Both the position numbers and the translations under genes were made by a program. DNA of 64,000 nucleotides from Bin55 sp963667455 (GTDB taxonomy: Bacteria > Pseudomonadota > Gammaproteobacteria > Pseudomonadales > Azotimanducaceae): assembly GCA_963667455.2 (NCBI GenBank), contig CAXXFR010000003.1, positions 60,391-124,390 of the forward strand, given 5' to 3'. Below, one piece after another: positions 28,300 to 37,413 of the stretch; position 1 is the first letter of the stretch; each line of letters begins with the position of its first letter. The notes under the pieces were generated by a model. It made no database searches. It was not told the DNA's origin and saw nothing but the letters and a program-made list of their open reading frames with translations.

Positions 28300-28524
28300 G
28301 TGACAAGACGCAATCAACATGTGGTGATTCACAAGCATGGTTGGGCGATCCGAGGAGCAGGTTCTCAAAGAGCGACTTCACTTCATTCAACGCAAAAGGA
28401 AGCGGTCAAGGTAGCTCGAGAGATAGCCAAGAGACAACAAACCGAGTTGTTCATTCATGGCCGAGACGGGCGAATCCGTGAACGAAACTCCTATGGACCT
28501 GACCCATACCCTCCCAAGGGCTAG
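28300..28524 (+). CDS. DUF2188 family small protein
   Basis: A 74-residue protein matching the DUF2188 pattern: a short beta-rich start (VVIHKHGWAIRGAGSQRAT), a helix (STQKEAVKVAREIAKRQQ), and the hallmark end TELFIHGRDGRIRERNSYG followed by DPYPPKG. The family is small, widespread and of unknown function, often encoded beside regulators or in mobile regions. A GTG at 28300 gives a start just before the domain. It is divergent from the XRE/ImmA-like gene and probably repressed through the palindrome between them. Confidence 0.85.
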   Translation: MTRRNQHVVIHKHGWAIRGAGSQRATSLHSTQKEAVKVAREIAKRQQTELFIHGRDGRIRERNSYGPDPYPPKG

Positions 28525-28640
28525 ACCAAGATCGCGAAGCATCTAGCGGCTTAAAGCTACTCCGACTTCTCATTACTGCTTTGAATCTTATGAAGTCTCT
28601 TGACTTGTGCGGCGGATTGTCCAGCCGAAGCGACAAGAGT

Positions 28641-30374
28641 CTAGAACATGTCTACGGCTGTCTCTCTGGCAGCAAATCGCCGCGCCGTGCGGGTAGCCAG
28701 ATCGTTATCGTTGCTTCTACGAACATCCGTGGCAAAACGAGCAAGTCCCACAAGCAACTGGTTTCTCGCAGGATGTGCGCTACATCGTTCAAACTCATCG
28801 TAGACAGTCCGCAACGTGCCTAGCAGATTCGATCCTGAGTCGTGTTTCAGAATTACCATCGCTAGTTCGGACATCAATGCACCGGCGTCGAATCCAGATG
28901 CCAGGTAGGAACGTGTCGCCTGTGCGATTTCACCGACCTGTATGGACTCGATGAGATCCACGATTTCTCCACGTGCGGTCGTCTCGTCTGAGTGTTTGCT
29001 GGGCCTTCCGACATCTCGAGACAAAGGTCGAGCACGAATGTTGAGCCATCGGTTCTCGAAGTAGTGCCACGACGTAAAGTAAGTCGCATCGACCGCGTTC
29101 CGGTAGGATCCGTACTTCAGCGCTCGCCGAGCGGCTGCTGCCATCTGCATTTCGTTTGAAATGTTGAACCACCCTGGACTGAAGCTTGCTGGAGTGCGAG
29201 CCATCCGATCACCGGACAACATGATCATGGAGTCCAGAATTTGAGAAACATGCGCTCCGCTCTCGAATGCGTGAGTAACCGAATCAAATGTCTGGCGCAA
29301 GTCTCCGCTTGCCAGCCCCTCAACCAGACTTGATTCGTCATATTGCTCAGAATGAGAACTAGGTTCGTCTGATAACTCTTGGATTTTCCTGCGTAATTCC
29401 GTCACATACTCGATGCTGTCTCGAGTTGTTCCTTGCGGAGTTCCACGCCCTCGCCCGGCAATTTTTGCACCAAGATTGCACACCAACGGAGCAGCCAGAT
29501 CGAAGCCGAAAGTCTCAACGAGTTCCGCAATGTTGCCGATGTGAACCAAATTCTGTCCGAACATCAAGAAATTCGGTTCCAGAATGCAGTCGTACAGCAA
29601 CGAAATGATTGCTCGTGAATCCGCTCCAGCTTGCCGAGCCGTGACAAGGCACTTCTCTATTCCCTCCCAATTTCGATCTTGAGAGAACATCCTGACCCAG
29701 CTCGCAATCCGGTCGAAATCCACAGAGCCCGGCAGGGGTTCGGGTGGAACTCTATCTCCCGCTCGACCCGATGCCGCAGTACCGGCAATCATCAGAGGAA
29801 TGAGTCGGTCGTCTTGATCTAGGCGACGAGAAATGGCGATCCCGTTCAAGAATTGATTGAGTCGAAAGCCACCGTTGGCATCGTGGTCGGACGCGAGGTG
29901 CTTGCTCATGTGCTCGACCAACCGGTTTAGCGTTTCCTCTTCAGAAACACCTTGCGAAAGCATGATCGCAATTGCCTTTGACAGTATCCAATTGTCGCGA
30001 CTGAGCAGAGCTTCTTTCAGAAGCAAGTAATGCGAGTCTGTGCGTTTGGACGTTGCTCCTTCGACCTTGATGTAGATTTCGCCATCCTGGACGCGAACCG
30101 GAAAGGTGTCGAGGTCATCGCATCCACCGGTGAAACAGCCTCCACCATCCATTGCGTAGCTCCAACCATGCCAATCGCACTGCAACACTCCCTTTCTGAC
30201 TCTCCCTCGAATCAACGGATAGCCCATGTGCGGACATTGATTGTCGGTAGCGTAGAAACGACCTTCGTGGTTGAACAGGGCAACGCTTCGGTTCTCGACT
30301 CGAACCGCAATCGCTTTCTCGGGTGTCAGGTCTGCGACCTTGGCAACCTTTACGAATCCATCTCCGTTATTCAT
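28641..30374 (-). CDS. Rieske ferredoxin domain fused to a large unknown helical domain (paralogue 2)
   Basis: Residues about 5-105 form a Rieske [2Fe-2S] domain with cluster ligands C47, H49, C66 and H69 (CPHMG and CDWHG boxes, 16 residues between). It is the ferredoxin-like type, with no mononuclear-iron oxygenase domain of the usual ring-hydroxylating sort. The remaining 470 residues are predicted all-helical, with several conserved histidines and aromatic patches shared with the upstream paralogue (GQNLVHIGNIAELVETFGF, WHYFENRWLNI). I do not recognise this domain. The gene follows its paralogue after 20 bases, so the two probably form one operon and perhaps one heteromeric redox complex. 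Confidence 0.75.
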   Translation of the reverse strand: MNNGDGFVKVAKVADLTPEKAIAVRVENRSVALFNHEGRFYATDNQCPHMGYPLIRGRVRKGVLQCDWHGWSYAMDGGGCFTGGCDDLDTFPVRVQDGEIYIKVEGATSKRTDSHYLLLKEALLSRDNWILSKAIAIMLSQGVSEEETLNRLVEHMSKHLASDHDANGGFRLNQFLNGIAISRRLDQDDRLIPLMIAGTAASGRAGDRVPPEPLPGSVDFDRIASWVRMFSQDRNWEGIEKCLVTARQAGADSRAIISLLYDCILEPNFLMFGQNLVHIGNIAELVETFGFDLAAPLVCNLGAKIAGRGRGTPQGTTRDSIEYVTELRRKIQELSDEPSSHSEQYDESSLVEGLASGDLRQTFDSVTHAFESGAHVSQILDSMIMLSGDRMARTPASFSPGWFNISNEMQMAAAARRALKYGSYRNAVDATYFTSWHYFENRWLNIRARPLSRDVGRPSKHSDETTARGEIVDLIESIQVGEIAQATRSYLASGFDAGALMSELAMVILKHDSGSNLLGTLRTVYDEFERCSAHPARNQLLVGLARFATDVRRSNDNDLATRTARRFAARETAVDMF

Positions 30375-30394
30375 TAGCTACTCCTTCATTCGCT

Positions 30395-32170
30395 TTACTC
30401 GAACATCTCGACGGTCGTCTTCCCTTCCGCAAAGCGTGTCGCTGCAAATGCAGCGGAAGAATCGTCAGTATTGGAACGCAAGTCGGCCGCATATCGGGCA
30501 AGTCCAACAATGAGCTGAAATCGAGCTGGGTGGTCTGCACCAAGTTCCACTTGACCCGAGTTGCAGTTGTCCCATTCCTCAAAGACGGTTCGAAGAGTTG
30601 GAAGCACGATTTGCCCTGAGTCGTCGCCCAGTATCGCCCGGCCCAGTTCGTCCAACAGACGGTTACCGTCAAATCCCGCCTGCAGGTAGCCTTGCACCTG
30701 CGGTCCCACACCTTCGACGTCCAATGTATTGATCGATTTCATGATCAACGCCATCGCCGAGTCTTCATCTTCGGCAGGAGGATCCATCGAAGCAAGCGGC
30801 TCTCCAAGGTCTCGATACGGAATATTGATCCAACGATCCGAGAAAACTTGATACGCGGTGTGAAATAGTGCACATGCCCCCGCATCGCTTCCGCCATGCT
30901 CCCTTGCAGTGCGGATCGCCGAAGCGAGATTGAGTTCGGTCGTTAGGTTCTCCCAACCAGCATCCACGGCCACAGGACTGCGTGCCATTCGGTCAGCAGC
31001 AAGCAGAACCATCGTCGTTGCAATTCGATCAATCCCATTGCCTTCGTTCAATGCTTCGTGAACCGCATCGAACGAAGCGACTACATCTACTCCCACTAAA
31101 GCCTGTACAAGAGCGGACTCATCTAGGCGAGCATTAGGCTTCTCCGACTCAGCAATCGAAAGCGCAGACATATGGCTTATCGCATCACGCCGAAATCTCT
31201 CAGGCTCGCTGCGTCCCTGACCAACTAAGTTCGCACCCAACCAAAACACCAACTCGCTCGAGTTCTCCCAACCGAACACGCTAACCAGTTCGGCCAAGTA
31301 AGCCAATGAAATGAGATTCTGTGAGAAACCTACGAAGTACGGTTGCGTCGCGCAGTCATACAGCAGAGGAATGATCTTGTCGGTGTCTCCTTGGCTGTGT
31401 GCGGTGAACAAACAGCGCTCAATGCGGTGACCCTGTCGATCACGTGAGAACTCCTTGACCCAAGTAGCGATTTGGTCCCAGTCGTAGGGAGGAGGCATGG
31501 GAACAATATCGTTGCGTTCGTGTGCCTCACCCGCAGCTGATCTGGCAGCTGTTGTTATGGAGATCAGTCTGTCTTCTCCGGAATAGCGGCGACCGACATG
31601 AATACCGTTGACGAGCCGCGAGACGTCCTCGCCCCCTTCGGGCCCGTGCGAGCTGGCTATGTGTCGGCCCATGTGGGTCAAGATCAGATCGACGACTTCC
31701 TGCTCGTCGGTGCCCTGTTCGAGCAATATGGCCAACGCTTTGGATATCGTCCACCGATCATCGCCGAGCAGTCCCTCCCACAGTAGCCGAAGTTGTGCCT
31801 GGGTGCGTTGAGGCCGATCCGACGAGTACTGAATCCAGACTGAGTCGTCTTCAACCTTGACTGGAAAGACTCGCACGTTATCGCATTGGGAGTGGAAGCA
31901 ACCCCCTGTCTCGAGATCGAACGCACGACCGTGCCAGTCGCAAGTGAGCACTCCGTTCTTGATCGTTCCTCGTGCCAGAGGGAATCCCATGTGGGGGCAC
32001 TGATTGTCGGTTGCGAAGTACTTTCCGTCCCAATAGAAGACAGCAACGGTTCGTCCACCGGGCATTTCGACCGTTTGTGCTTCTCCATTCTGAAGCGTGC
32101 CGCAATCAATGCCCTTGACCCAATCACTCGACATGCTCATTCCAAGGGTTTCTCGCTCTTGCCAACTCAA
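30395..32170 (-). CDS. Rieske ferredoxin domain fused to a large unknown helical domain (paralogue 1)
   Basis: It has the same architecture as the downstream gene. The Rieske ligands are C58, H60, C77 and H80 (CPHMG, CDWHG), counted from the TTG at 32170. The helical part shows matching blocks (GFSQNLISLAYLAELVSVFGW, FWLGANLVGQGR, FHTAYQVFSDRWINI). An ATG at 32134 with GGA six bases upstream is the more likely start, shortening the product by 12 residues. The two paralogues are clearly homologous but well diverged, which argues for an old duplication kept for two roles. The Rieske domain implies electron transfer; the reaction carried out by the helical part is unknown. Confidence 0.75.
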   Translation of the reverse strand: MSWQERETLGMSMSSDWVKGIDCGTLQNGEAQTVEMPGGRTVAVFYWDGKYFATDNQCPHMGFPLARGTIKNGVLTCDWHGRAFDLETGGCFHSQCDNVRVFPVKVEDDSVWIQYSSDRPQRTQAQLRLLWEGLLGDDRWTISKALAILLEQGTDEQEVVDLILTHMGRHIASSHGPEGGEDVSRLVNGIHVGRRYSGEDRLISITTAARSAAGEAHERNDIVPMPPPYDWDQIATWVKEFSRDRQGHRIERCLFTAHSQGDTDKIIPLLYDCATQPYFVGFSQNLISLAYLAELVSVFGWENSSELVFWLGANLVGQGRSEPERFRRDAISHMSALSIAESEKPNARLDESALVQALVGVDVVASFDAVHEALNEGNGIDRIATTMVLLAADRMARSPVAVDAGWENLTTELNLASAIRTAREHGGSDAGACALFHTAYQVFSDRWINIPYRDLGEPLASMDPPAEDEDSAMALIMKSINTLDVEGVGPQVQGYLQAGFDGNRLLDELGRAILGDDSGQIVLPTLRTVFEEWDNCNSGQVELGADHPARFQLIVGLARYAADLRSNTDDSSAAFAATRFAEGKTTVEMFE

Positions 32171-32397
32171 TCATATTGCACGTTCGTCGCTCTCGTGGCA
32201 GATCTATCGAACATAGGTGAGGATTATCGGATCGACGAAGAAACTCCTATCGGACTGTGTCCTGTGCTCCTAGGTCAATCCTCATGACGACAATGGGGGC
32301 CTCAATTACGGGAGTCACGATGAACGATCCATCTCGGCACCCAACATGGCGAAATAATTGGCTTTTATCGACACATTAGAGAAACATGTCGATGGAA
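32171..32397. other. Intergenic stretch, no gene seen
   Basis: It carries the promoter region of the Rieske pair and leads into the Fic remnant. The repeat AACATGTCGATGGAATCGACATGTTCC around 32381-32407 contains an inverted element (GAACATGTCGAT and its complement with a short centre). No T tract follows. No open frame looks coding. Confidence 0.4.
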
Positions 32398-32695
32398 TCG
32401 ACATGTTCCATGAAAAATCGACTGAGGCTGGACCCGTGCGAATTCTGTCTAAGCCCAATTGCCCCTACGATGCATTGCCGGAGCTGCATCCCAATACGGG
32501 TATCGAGACCAAAACTTTTCTTCGTCGCTTCAGTGAGGCACGCTCAGCGTTGGAAGATCTCTGGGTCTCGACCGGACGGTCTCTGTATACCTGAAGGCTC
32601 TGTTGGTCGGGTACGTCCTTGAGGAAGTCAATGCTGGACGCGAGAAGCTCTATATCAACCAAGATTTTCTGTCGTTACTCTACGAGCCTGACTGA
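32398..32695 (+). pseudogene. Remnant of a Fic-family gene (N-terminal and C-terminal pieces joined)
   Basis: The frame ending at 32594 reads ALPELHPNTGIETKTFLRR then FSEARSALEDL. This resembles the Fic N-terminal domain, in which L-P-P-L, E-T, and x-x-x-EARxALxxL are conserved. The sequence from 32591 to 32695, in another frame, reads VLEEVNAGREKLYINQDFLSLL. That resembles the winged-helix end of Fic proteins (gIL-E-v-x-gRx-x-LYv-x-x-x-LxLL). The catalytic Fic core (HPFxxGNGR) is absent between them, so this looks like an internally deleted relic. The match is by eye and moderate. Confidence 0.45.
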
Positions 32696-32825
32696 TTCCG
32701 TTCAGTGTTCATGCGACTCGTGGTGCACAATTCAATCTGGACATGAAGTGAAAAAGGCTCGGGGAGTTGTGCACACTGTCAATCTCTTCCTGAACATCGC
32801 ATAGCTAACCAAGGATGATGTAGCC

Positions 32826-34664
32826 GTGGAACAGATGTTTGAACTCAATAAGTTCGCGGTTGGACTCATCGTGGTTTGCCTGCTCGTGGTCGTTGGAACT
32901 GTGTTGTATGTCAGATTTCAACCCGAGACCTACACGTTCGAGCCAACTCCGAACCTGACGACTTTGCGACTCACTGAGAGTGGCGAGGTAGTTGGCTTCC
33001 TTGATGTCACCGATGCCCGCGCGTGGCTCGGAATCCCGTTCGCCAAACCTCCAGTCGGAGAGCTACGATGGATGCCCCCTCAACCTCCTGACCGCTCACC
33101 GAACCGGCTGGAAGCCATTGAATTCAGCTCCTCGTGTGTTCAGTTCGCTTCCGTCATCTCTGGCGAACCACCTGCTAGAGAAGGCGGCATTGTGGGTAGC
33201 GAGGATTGTCTATATCTCAATATCTGGGCACCAACCAACGCAGTTGATCTACCAGTCATGCTGTGGCTTCATGGAGGCGGAAACTCGGTTGGATCGGGAA
33301 GTACATACAACGGTTCGAAACTAGCCGCGCGTCACAACGTAGTCGTCATAACGATCAACTATAGGCTTGGGATCTTAGGTTGGTTTCACCTCCCACAGCT
33401 GGACAGTCGCAATCGCAATTTTTCTGGAAACTTCGGCCTTCTTGACATTGTTCGTGCCCTGGAATGGACCCGAGACAATGTCATCGAATTCGGCGGAGAC
33501 CCCAACAATGTAACTCTGTTCGGTGAAGCGGCAGGAGGGGCGAATGTACTAGCGATCATGGCATCCCCACTTGCATCAGCATTGTTCCATCGTGCCATTG
33601 TTCAGAGCGGAGGAATTCGTGACTCATCGACTGTTCAAGCAATGGAATATGCATCGGACGGAGGTAATCAAAACAGCTCTAGAGAACTGATCGCACGATG
33701 GATGGTTCGAGACAGGTTGGCAGACGATGCACCCGGCGCACGCCAACTCTTGGATTCTTCGATTGGTTCCCAGGTGGCAGACTATGTGCGCGGAATAGCC
33801 CCAGCCGAACTTCTCGCAGAGTTTGAGACGACAGACTTTGGAATGACAAATTTCGTTCAGCTTATTCGAGATGGCATTGTCGTTCCCGATGAAGGCATCG
33901 GTAGCGCCATTGAGGCTAGCAATGTTCCTTTGCTCATCGGTTCCAATCGCGATGAGAGAGCTCTGTTCATGGCGGCGGACCCAGAATTCGTGAGAACAAC
34001 CCTCTGGATATTCAGGTCCTTCAAAGACAAAGTCGACTATCGGAAACGCGTGTACTACGAATCTCTTGCATGGCGCATTCAGGGTGTCAATGAAGTCGCC
34101 GAACGACTGCTCCAAGCAGGCAACAAGAACGTCTACGCTTATCGATTCGACTGGGACGAAGAGCCTTCGTTGATGTTCTTCGACTTGAGCACCGCACTAG
34201 GTGCAGCTCACGCCATGGAAATTCCCTTTGTGTTCGATACTTTCGAAAGCTCTCCCGGCACCGCAAACTTCTATCCCAACGACACCAATCAACGACTCCT
34301 TTCAGATCAAATGATGTCGTACTGGACCAACTTCGCGTATGAAGGAACACCCGGTAAGGGAAGACGAGCTGACAATCCCGAATGGCTGGCATGGGGCACG
34401 GACGGAAAGACCTCCATCGTCCTAGACACCGCGACCGACGGCGGGATTCGGATGATCGAGGACAAAGTGACTTGGCAAGAATTGAAGCAAGAACTCGTCA
34501 ACGACGAAGATTTCACTCAGCTCGAGACGAAGTGCGAACTATATATGAAGACATTTCTGGCGACGGAGCTATTCGACCAGCAAGAGTACGACGAGATGGG
34601 TTGTTCAGAGCACTATCCAACGTCGTTTGGTCGTGCTGAGACATCGTCCGAAGACGCAAATTGA
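32826..34664 (+). CDS. Type B carboxylesterase homologue without the catalytic serine
   Basis: A 612-residue protein with one N-terminal membrane segment (residues about 11-30) followed by a carboxylesterase/cholinesterase-fold domain. Family blocks are GIPFAKPPVGELRW, SEDCLYLNIW, the oxyanion-hole motif LHGGGN and INYRLGILGW. At the nucleophile elbow, where G-E-S-A-G-G is expected, the sequence is GEAAGG (GAA GCG GCA GGA GGG), so position 235 is alanine. The glutamate region (SNRDERALF) and histidine region (AAHAMEIPFVF) are kept. It is probably a non-catalytic, membrane-tethered esterase fold, like known pseudo-cholinesterases that act by binding. The GTG at 32826 has AAGGA about ten bases upstream. 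Confidence 0.82.
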   Translation: MEQMFELNKFAVGLIVVCLLVVVGTVLYVRFQPETYTFEPTPNLTTLRLTESGEVVGFLDVTDARAWLGIPFAKPPVGELRWMPPQPPDRSPNRLEAIEFSSSCVQFASVISGEPPAREGGIVGSEDCLYLNIWAPTNAVDLPVMLWLHGGGNSVGSGSTYNGSKLAARHNVVVITINYRLGILGWFHLPQLDSRNRNFSGNFGLLDIVRALEWTRDNVIEFGGDPNNVTLFGEAAGGANVLAIMASPLASALFHRAIVQSGGIRDSSTVQAMEYASDGGNQNSSRELIARWMVRDRLADDAPGARQLLDSSIGSQVADYVRGIAPAELLAEFETTDFGMTNFVQLIRDGIVVPDEGIGSAIEASNVPLLIGSNRDERALFMAADPEFVRTTLWIFRSFKDKVDYRKRVYYESLAWRIQGVNEVAERLLQAGNKNVYAYRFDWDEEPSLMFFDLSTALGAAHAMEIPFVFDTFESSPGTANFYPNDTNQRLLSDQMMSYWTNFAYEGTPGKGRRADNPEWLAWGTDGKTSIVLDTATDGGIRMIEDKVTWQELKQELVNDEDFTQLETKCELYMKTFLATELFDQQEYDEMGCSEHYPTSFGRAETSSEDAN

Positions 34665-34774
34665 AATGTACTGGGTGCATAGCAATACGACCAACCGTCG
34701 AACCGGCAGCCATCGAACTAATCACATCAATCTACATCCAAGAACGGAGATAATTGACAAACGGAATTCAGTAA

Positions 34775-36043
34775 TTGCTCAAGGACGATGTGGCTATAGG
34801 AACGAGACGCCGACAACACTCGAACTCAACTGGTGTCTTTGAAGCAACACCATCCCACCCTACCTCAGACCTACCTGTTAGTCGAGTTTCAAGACGGCTT
34901 GCATCGTTGGAATCCGACACGTTCAAAGTTCATACGGACGCAATGGAAAGACTCGCGCAAGGCGAGTCCATTATTGCCCTCTCCATCGGAGATCCGGATT
35001 TTGACACCCCTGACTGCATCACTGAAAAACTGATTGAAGCTGCTTGGCGTCACCGTACCCACTACTCCCAACCGTCGGGAGAACATACCCTCAAGGCTGA
35101 GTTAGCAAGACTAGAAGCACGTGTATCGGGATTTGATCGAAACCCTGAGCAGTTCACGATTTTCAATGGTGGAACCGGGGCGATTCACGCCTCGCTCAGC
35201 TGCATCGGCGATCCCGGCGACAACTTTGTTGTCGCTGAACCCAAGTACTTGGGTTACGAACCCACTTGCTTCGCGATCGGTATCGAACTGAACTGCGTCC
35301 CGATGACTCCTCCAAAGTTCGAGCTCGATGCCGAAGCGTTGCTGGGTGCGATCGATGAGAGGACTAAGGGACTAATTGTCAATACGCCCGCAAACCCGAC
35401 AGGAAATATTGTCGAGCCAACCGTACTGAAAGAATTAGCGCTGGAGTGTAGAAATCGAGGTTTGTGGCTGCTTTGCGATGAGGTCTACTCGCAACACTGC
35501 TACGACGGCAAACACACTTCGATTCTCAACCTGTTCCAAGACCTTGAAAACATCGTTGTCATCGATAGCCTTTCCAAGTCTCATGCCATGAGTGGATGGA
35601 GAGTCGGATGGGCTGTCTCTTCGCTCGACTTTGCCAAACGATTGAGCGACATTGCACTCGGGGTGTTTTTCAGCGGTAGTCCTTTTATCCAAGACGCTGC
35701 AACGGAAGCTCTCCGCTATAGCTCAACTCAATTGCAGAAAATGGCGGCGAGATACAAGGAACGACGTGACTATACGATGAGACGCATTGAGTCCATTCAG
35801 GGATTGGACGCTGAGTCTCCAGCTGCCGGCATGTTCTTCATGGTCAACGTCCACGAGGATGGCGATGTGTTCGCTCGACAACTGCTTGACGAAACCGGTG
35901 TTTCGACGTTTCCCGGTTCTGCCTGCGGCGAATGTACTCGCAACTATGTGAGAATCGGATTGACCCAGCCGATCTCAGTGCTTGAAGAGGCGTGGGACCG
36001 AATCGAACACTGGCTCAAAAATCGCAGGCAGAGACTCGCTTAG
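34775..36043 (+). CDS. PLP-dependent aminotransferase, class I/II
   Basis: A fold-type I aminotransferase of the AspC/AlaT-like group. Typical blocks are IALSIGDPDFDTPD at the N-terminal substrate loop, HYSQPSGEHTLKAELA, the cofactor-binding TPANPTGNIVE, CDEVYSQHCYDG, the PLP lysine near residue 265 in DSLSKSHAMSGWRVGW, and the carboxylate-binding arginine in NYVRIGL. The amino-acid substrate cannot be told. The TTG at 34775 is possible, but GTG at 34790, four bases after AAGGA, is a better start. The first 40 or so residues are outside the fold. It lies 110 bases after the esterase-like gene on the same strand and may share its transcript. Confidence 0.85.
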   Translation: MLKDDVAIGTRRRQHSNSTGVFEATPSHPTSDLPVSRVSRRLASLESDTFKVHTDAMERLAQGESIIALSIGDPDFDTPDCITEKLIEAAWRHRTHYSQPSGEHTLKAELARLEARVSGFDRNPEQFTIFNGGTGAIHASLSCIGDPGDNFVVAEPKYLGYEPTCFAIGIELNCVPMTPPKFELDAEALLGAIDERTKGLIVNTPANPTGNIVEPTVLKELALECRNRGLWLLCDEVYSQHCYDGKHTSILNLFQDLENIVVIDSLSKSHAMSGWRVGWAVSSLDFAKRLSDIALGVFFSGSPFIQDAATEALRYSSTQLQKMAARYKERRDYTMRRIESIQGLDAESPAAGMFFMVNVHEDGDVFARQLLDETGVSTFPGSACGECTRNYVRIGLTQPISVLEEAWDRIEHWLKNRRQRLA

Positions 36044-36781
36044 CATCCTTTCAGCGGAGTGCAGAGACCCCACTCAATTGGTTTTAGCGGGATCACACAA
36101 TCACTCATTCTCACCGTCCGGCGCTGTCCAGGTCAAATCGGACACCAATTGTCACTTCCCAAGATGACTGCTGAATCAACGATCCAAACCGATTCCGCCC
36201 GTGCCCAAAAAAGCAGTTGCGTCTCATAGTCGCCTTGTACTTCCGGCACCAATATTTCGGACACTTCAAGCAACTTGATCGGTTGCACCTGAACCGGTAA
36301 AGCTTCATCCTGTGCAAGGAGATCAGCGCAAGCATCGGCAGTACTTTCTACAGGTATAAGACCATTGATTGTCATATTCGAGAAAGAAACTGGTCTCAGC
36401 GGGCGGCCACCGATCAACCAATGACTTCAACTCTATCGAGTGCATTCAAATCGTGAGCGTGCCAAATTCAATATAGTAGGTTTGAATGGATTGCGCTAGC
36501 TATCACTCCGATCCGAATTACGCGGACTGCATCGCTATTCCAGAGACTTGCGTTAATTGCAATCCTATCAAAAGGATCACCCATAACGACATCGAGCAAT
36601 TTAACCCCTAGATCCCAGAAGGCTGACGCAATTCTGTTTGGCATCTCGGCCGGCGTGTGGCGGTCGCGTCTCTGAAAAGGATTTTCGCGGCGAACCGGGG
36701 TGATTTTGTCATCGGATGCTTCTCAAAAGGCCGATTTTTGCCGTTTTGGGGCGTTTGGGGGGCTTTTTCCGCATTTCTCCG
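36044..36781. other. Long gap without a supported gene
   Basis: Small open frames exist on both strands, for example one on the minus strand at 36133-36417, but none has a recognisable domain or a convincing ribosome-binding site. The right part (from about 36640) is richer in G and C and contains homopolymer-rich sequence, and borders transposase debris. I read the whole as an eroded insertion site. Confidence 0.45.
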
Positions 36782-36920
36782 TCAAGAAGGCGCACTGCTC
36801 CACAGGAGCCGATGCATGCGTTTCAAGTTCCACGCCGCGCACACCAGCTTCCACTCCGCGTTCACCTTGCTCATCCCCAGCCCGTCGTCGGTGTTACGGG
36901 TTATTACAAATGTCGCACTT
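36782..36920 (-). mobile_element. Fragment of an IS1182-like transposase C-terminus
   Basis: On the minus strand a frame ending at 36782 reads GMSKVNAEWKLVCAAWNLKR then MHRLLW before its stop. This is the signature end of DDE transposases of the IS1182 group (GL-x-K-V-x-x-E-W-x-L-x-C-x-A-x-N-L-K-R-L). The upstream catalytic domain is missing. It is a short relic, and together with the helix-turn-helix fragment at 37044-37216 marks a degraded mobile-element site. No terminal inverted repeats were identified. Confidence 0.5.
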
Positions 36921-37043
36921 CTGGCTGCCAAAACGTCGCAGTCTACCTGGTGGTTTTGGTACCGCGGCCGACGTGCCTAACAGGTCGGTTGCGGCGATTT
37001 GGAATCATTTCGATTTGGTCGGGAACAAGCTGTTCCATAGATG

Positions 37044-37216
37044 GACGCGACAAAGCAGATTGGAGAACGCGAGTGGAAGTGAAGGCATCGCTGGAGGCGG
37101 GACTGTCGAAGTCGGCGGTGGCCAGACAGCTGGGAGTGGACCGAAGGACGATTCTTTGTTGGGAGCACGGCCGCATGCTTCTGATTTCGAACCGGGCCAT
37201 TGGAAGCTGGGGCTAG
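37044..37216 (+). mobile_element. Helix-turn-helix fragment, probably from a transposase
   Basis: The frame at this position reads RVEVKASLEAGLSKSAVARQ then LGVDRRTILCWEHG, a typical resolvase/transposase-type helix-turn-helix (E-A-G-x-S-x-x-x-V-A-R-x-L-G-V-x-R-x-T-I). The sequence on either side is not recognisable in the same frame, and the frame stops at 37216. It is most likely the N-terminal relic of an insertion-sequence transposase on the opposite strand to the IS1182-like fragment; the family cannot be assigned. Confidence 0.4.
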
Positions 37217-37413
37217 ATGCTCGGCGATCTGGTTGCCGCCATCGCGCCCTCCGTGGCACTTCGCACGAACAGGCACAAGCATGCCACGAATTTGACCCTC
37301 TTTCGACCCTGGAAAGCGACAAGTCCGCAAGAACAAGCTTCCGGTCCGACACCGAGACCTAAAAAACACGGCTACTATGAAATTCTCTGGAAATCGATGA
37401 ATCTACTAGTCAT

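Noticed and set aside
36133..36417. A 94-residue minus-strand open frame in the gap after the aminotransferase
   Set aside because: No domain, no clear ribosome-binding site, and it lies in an eroded insertion region; chance is likely.
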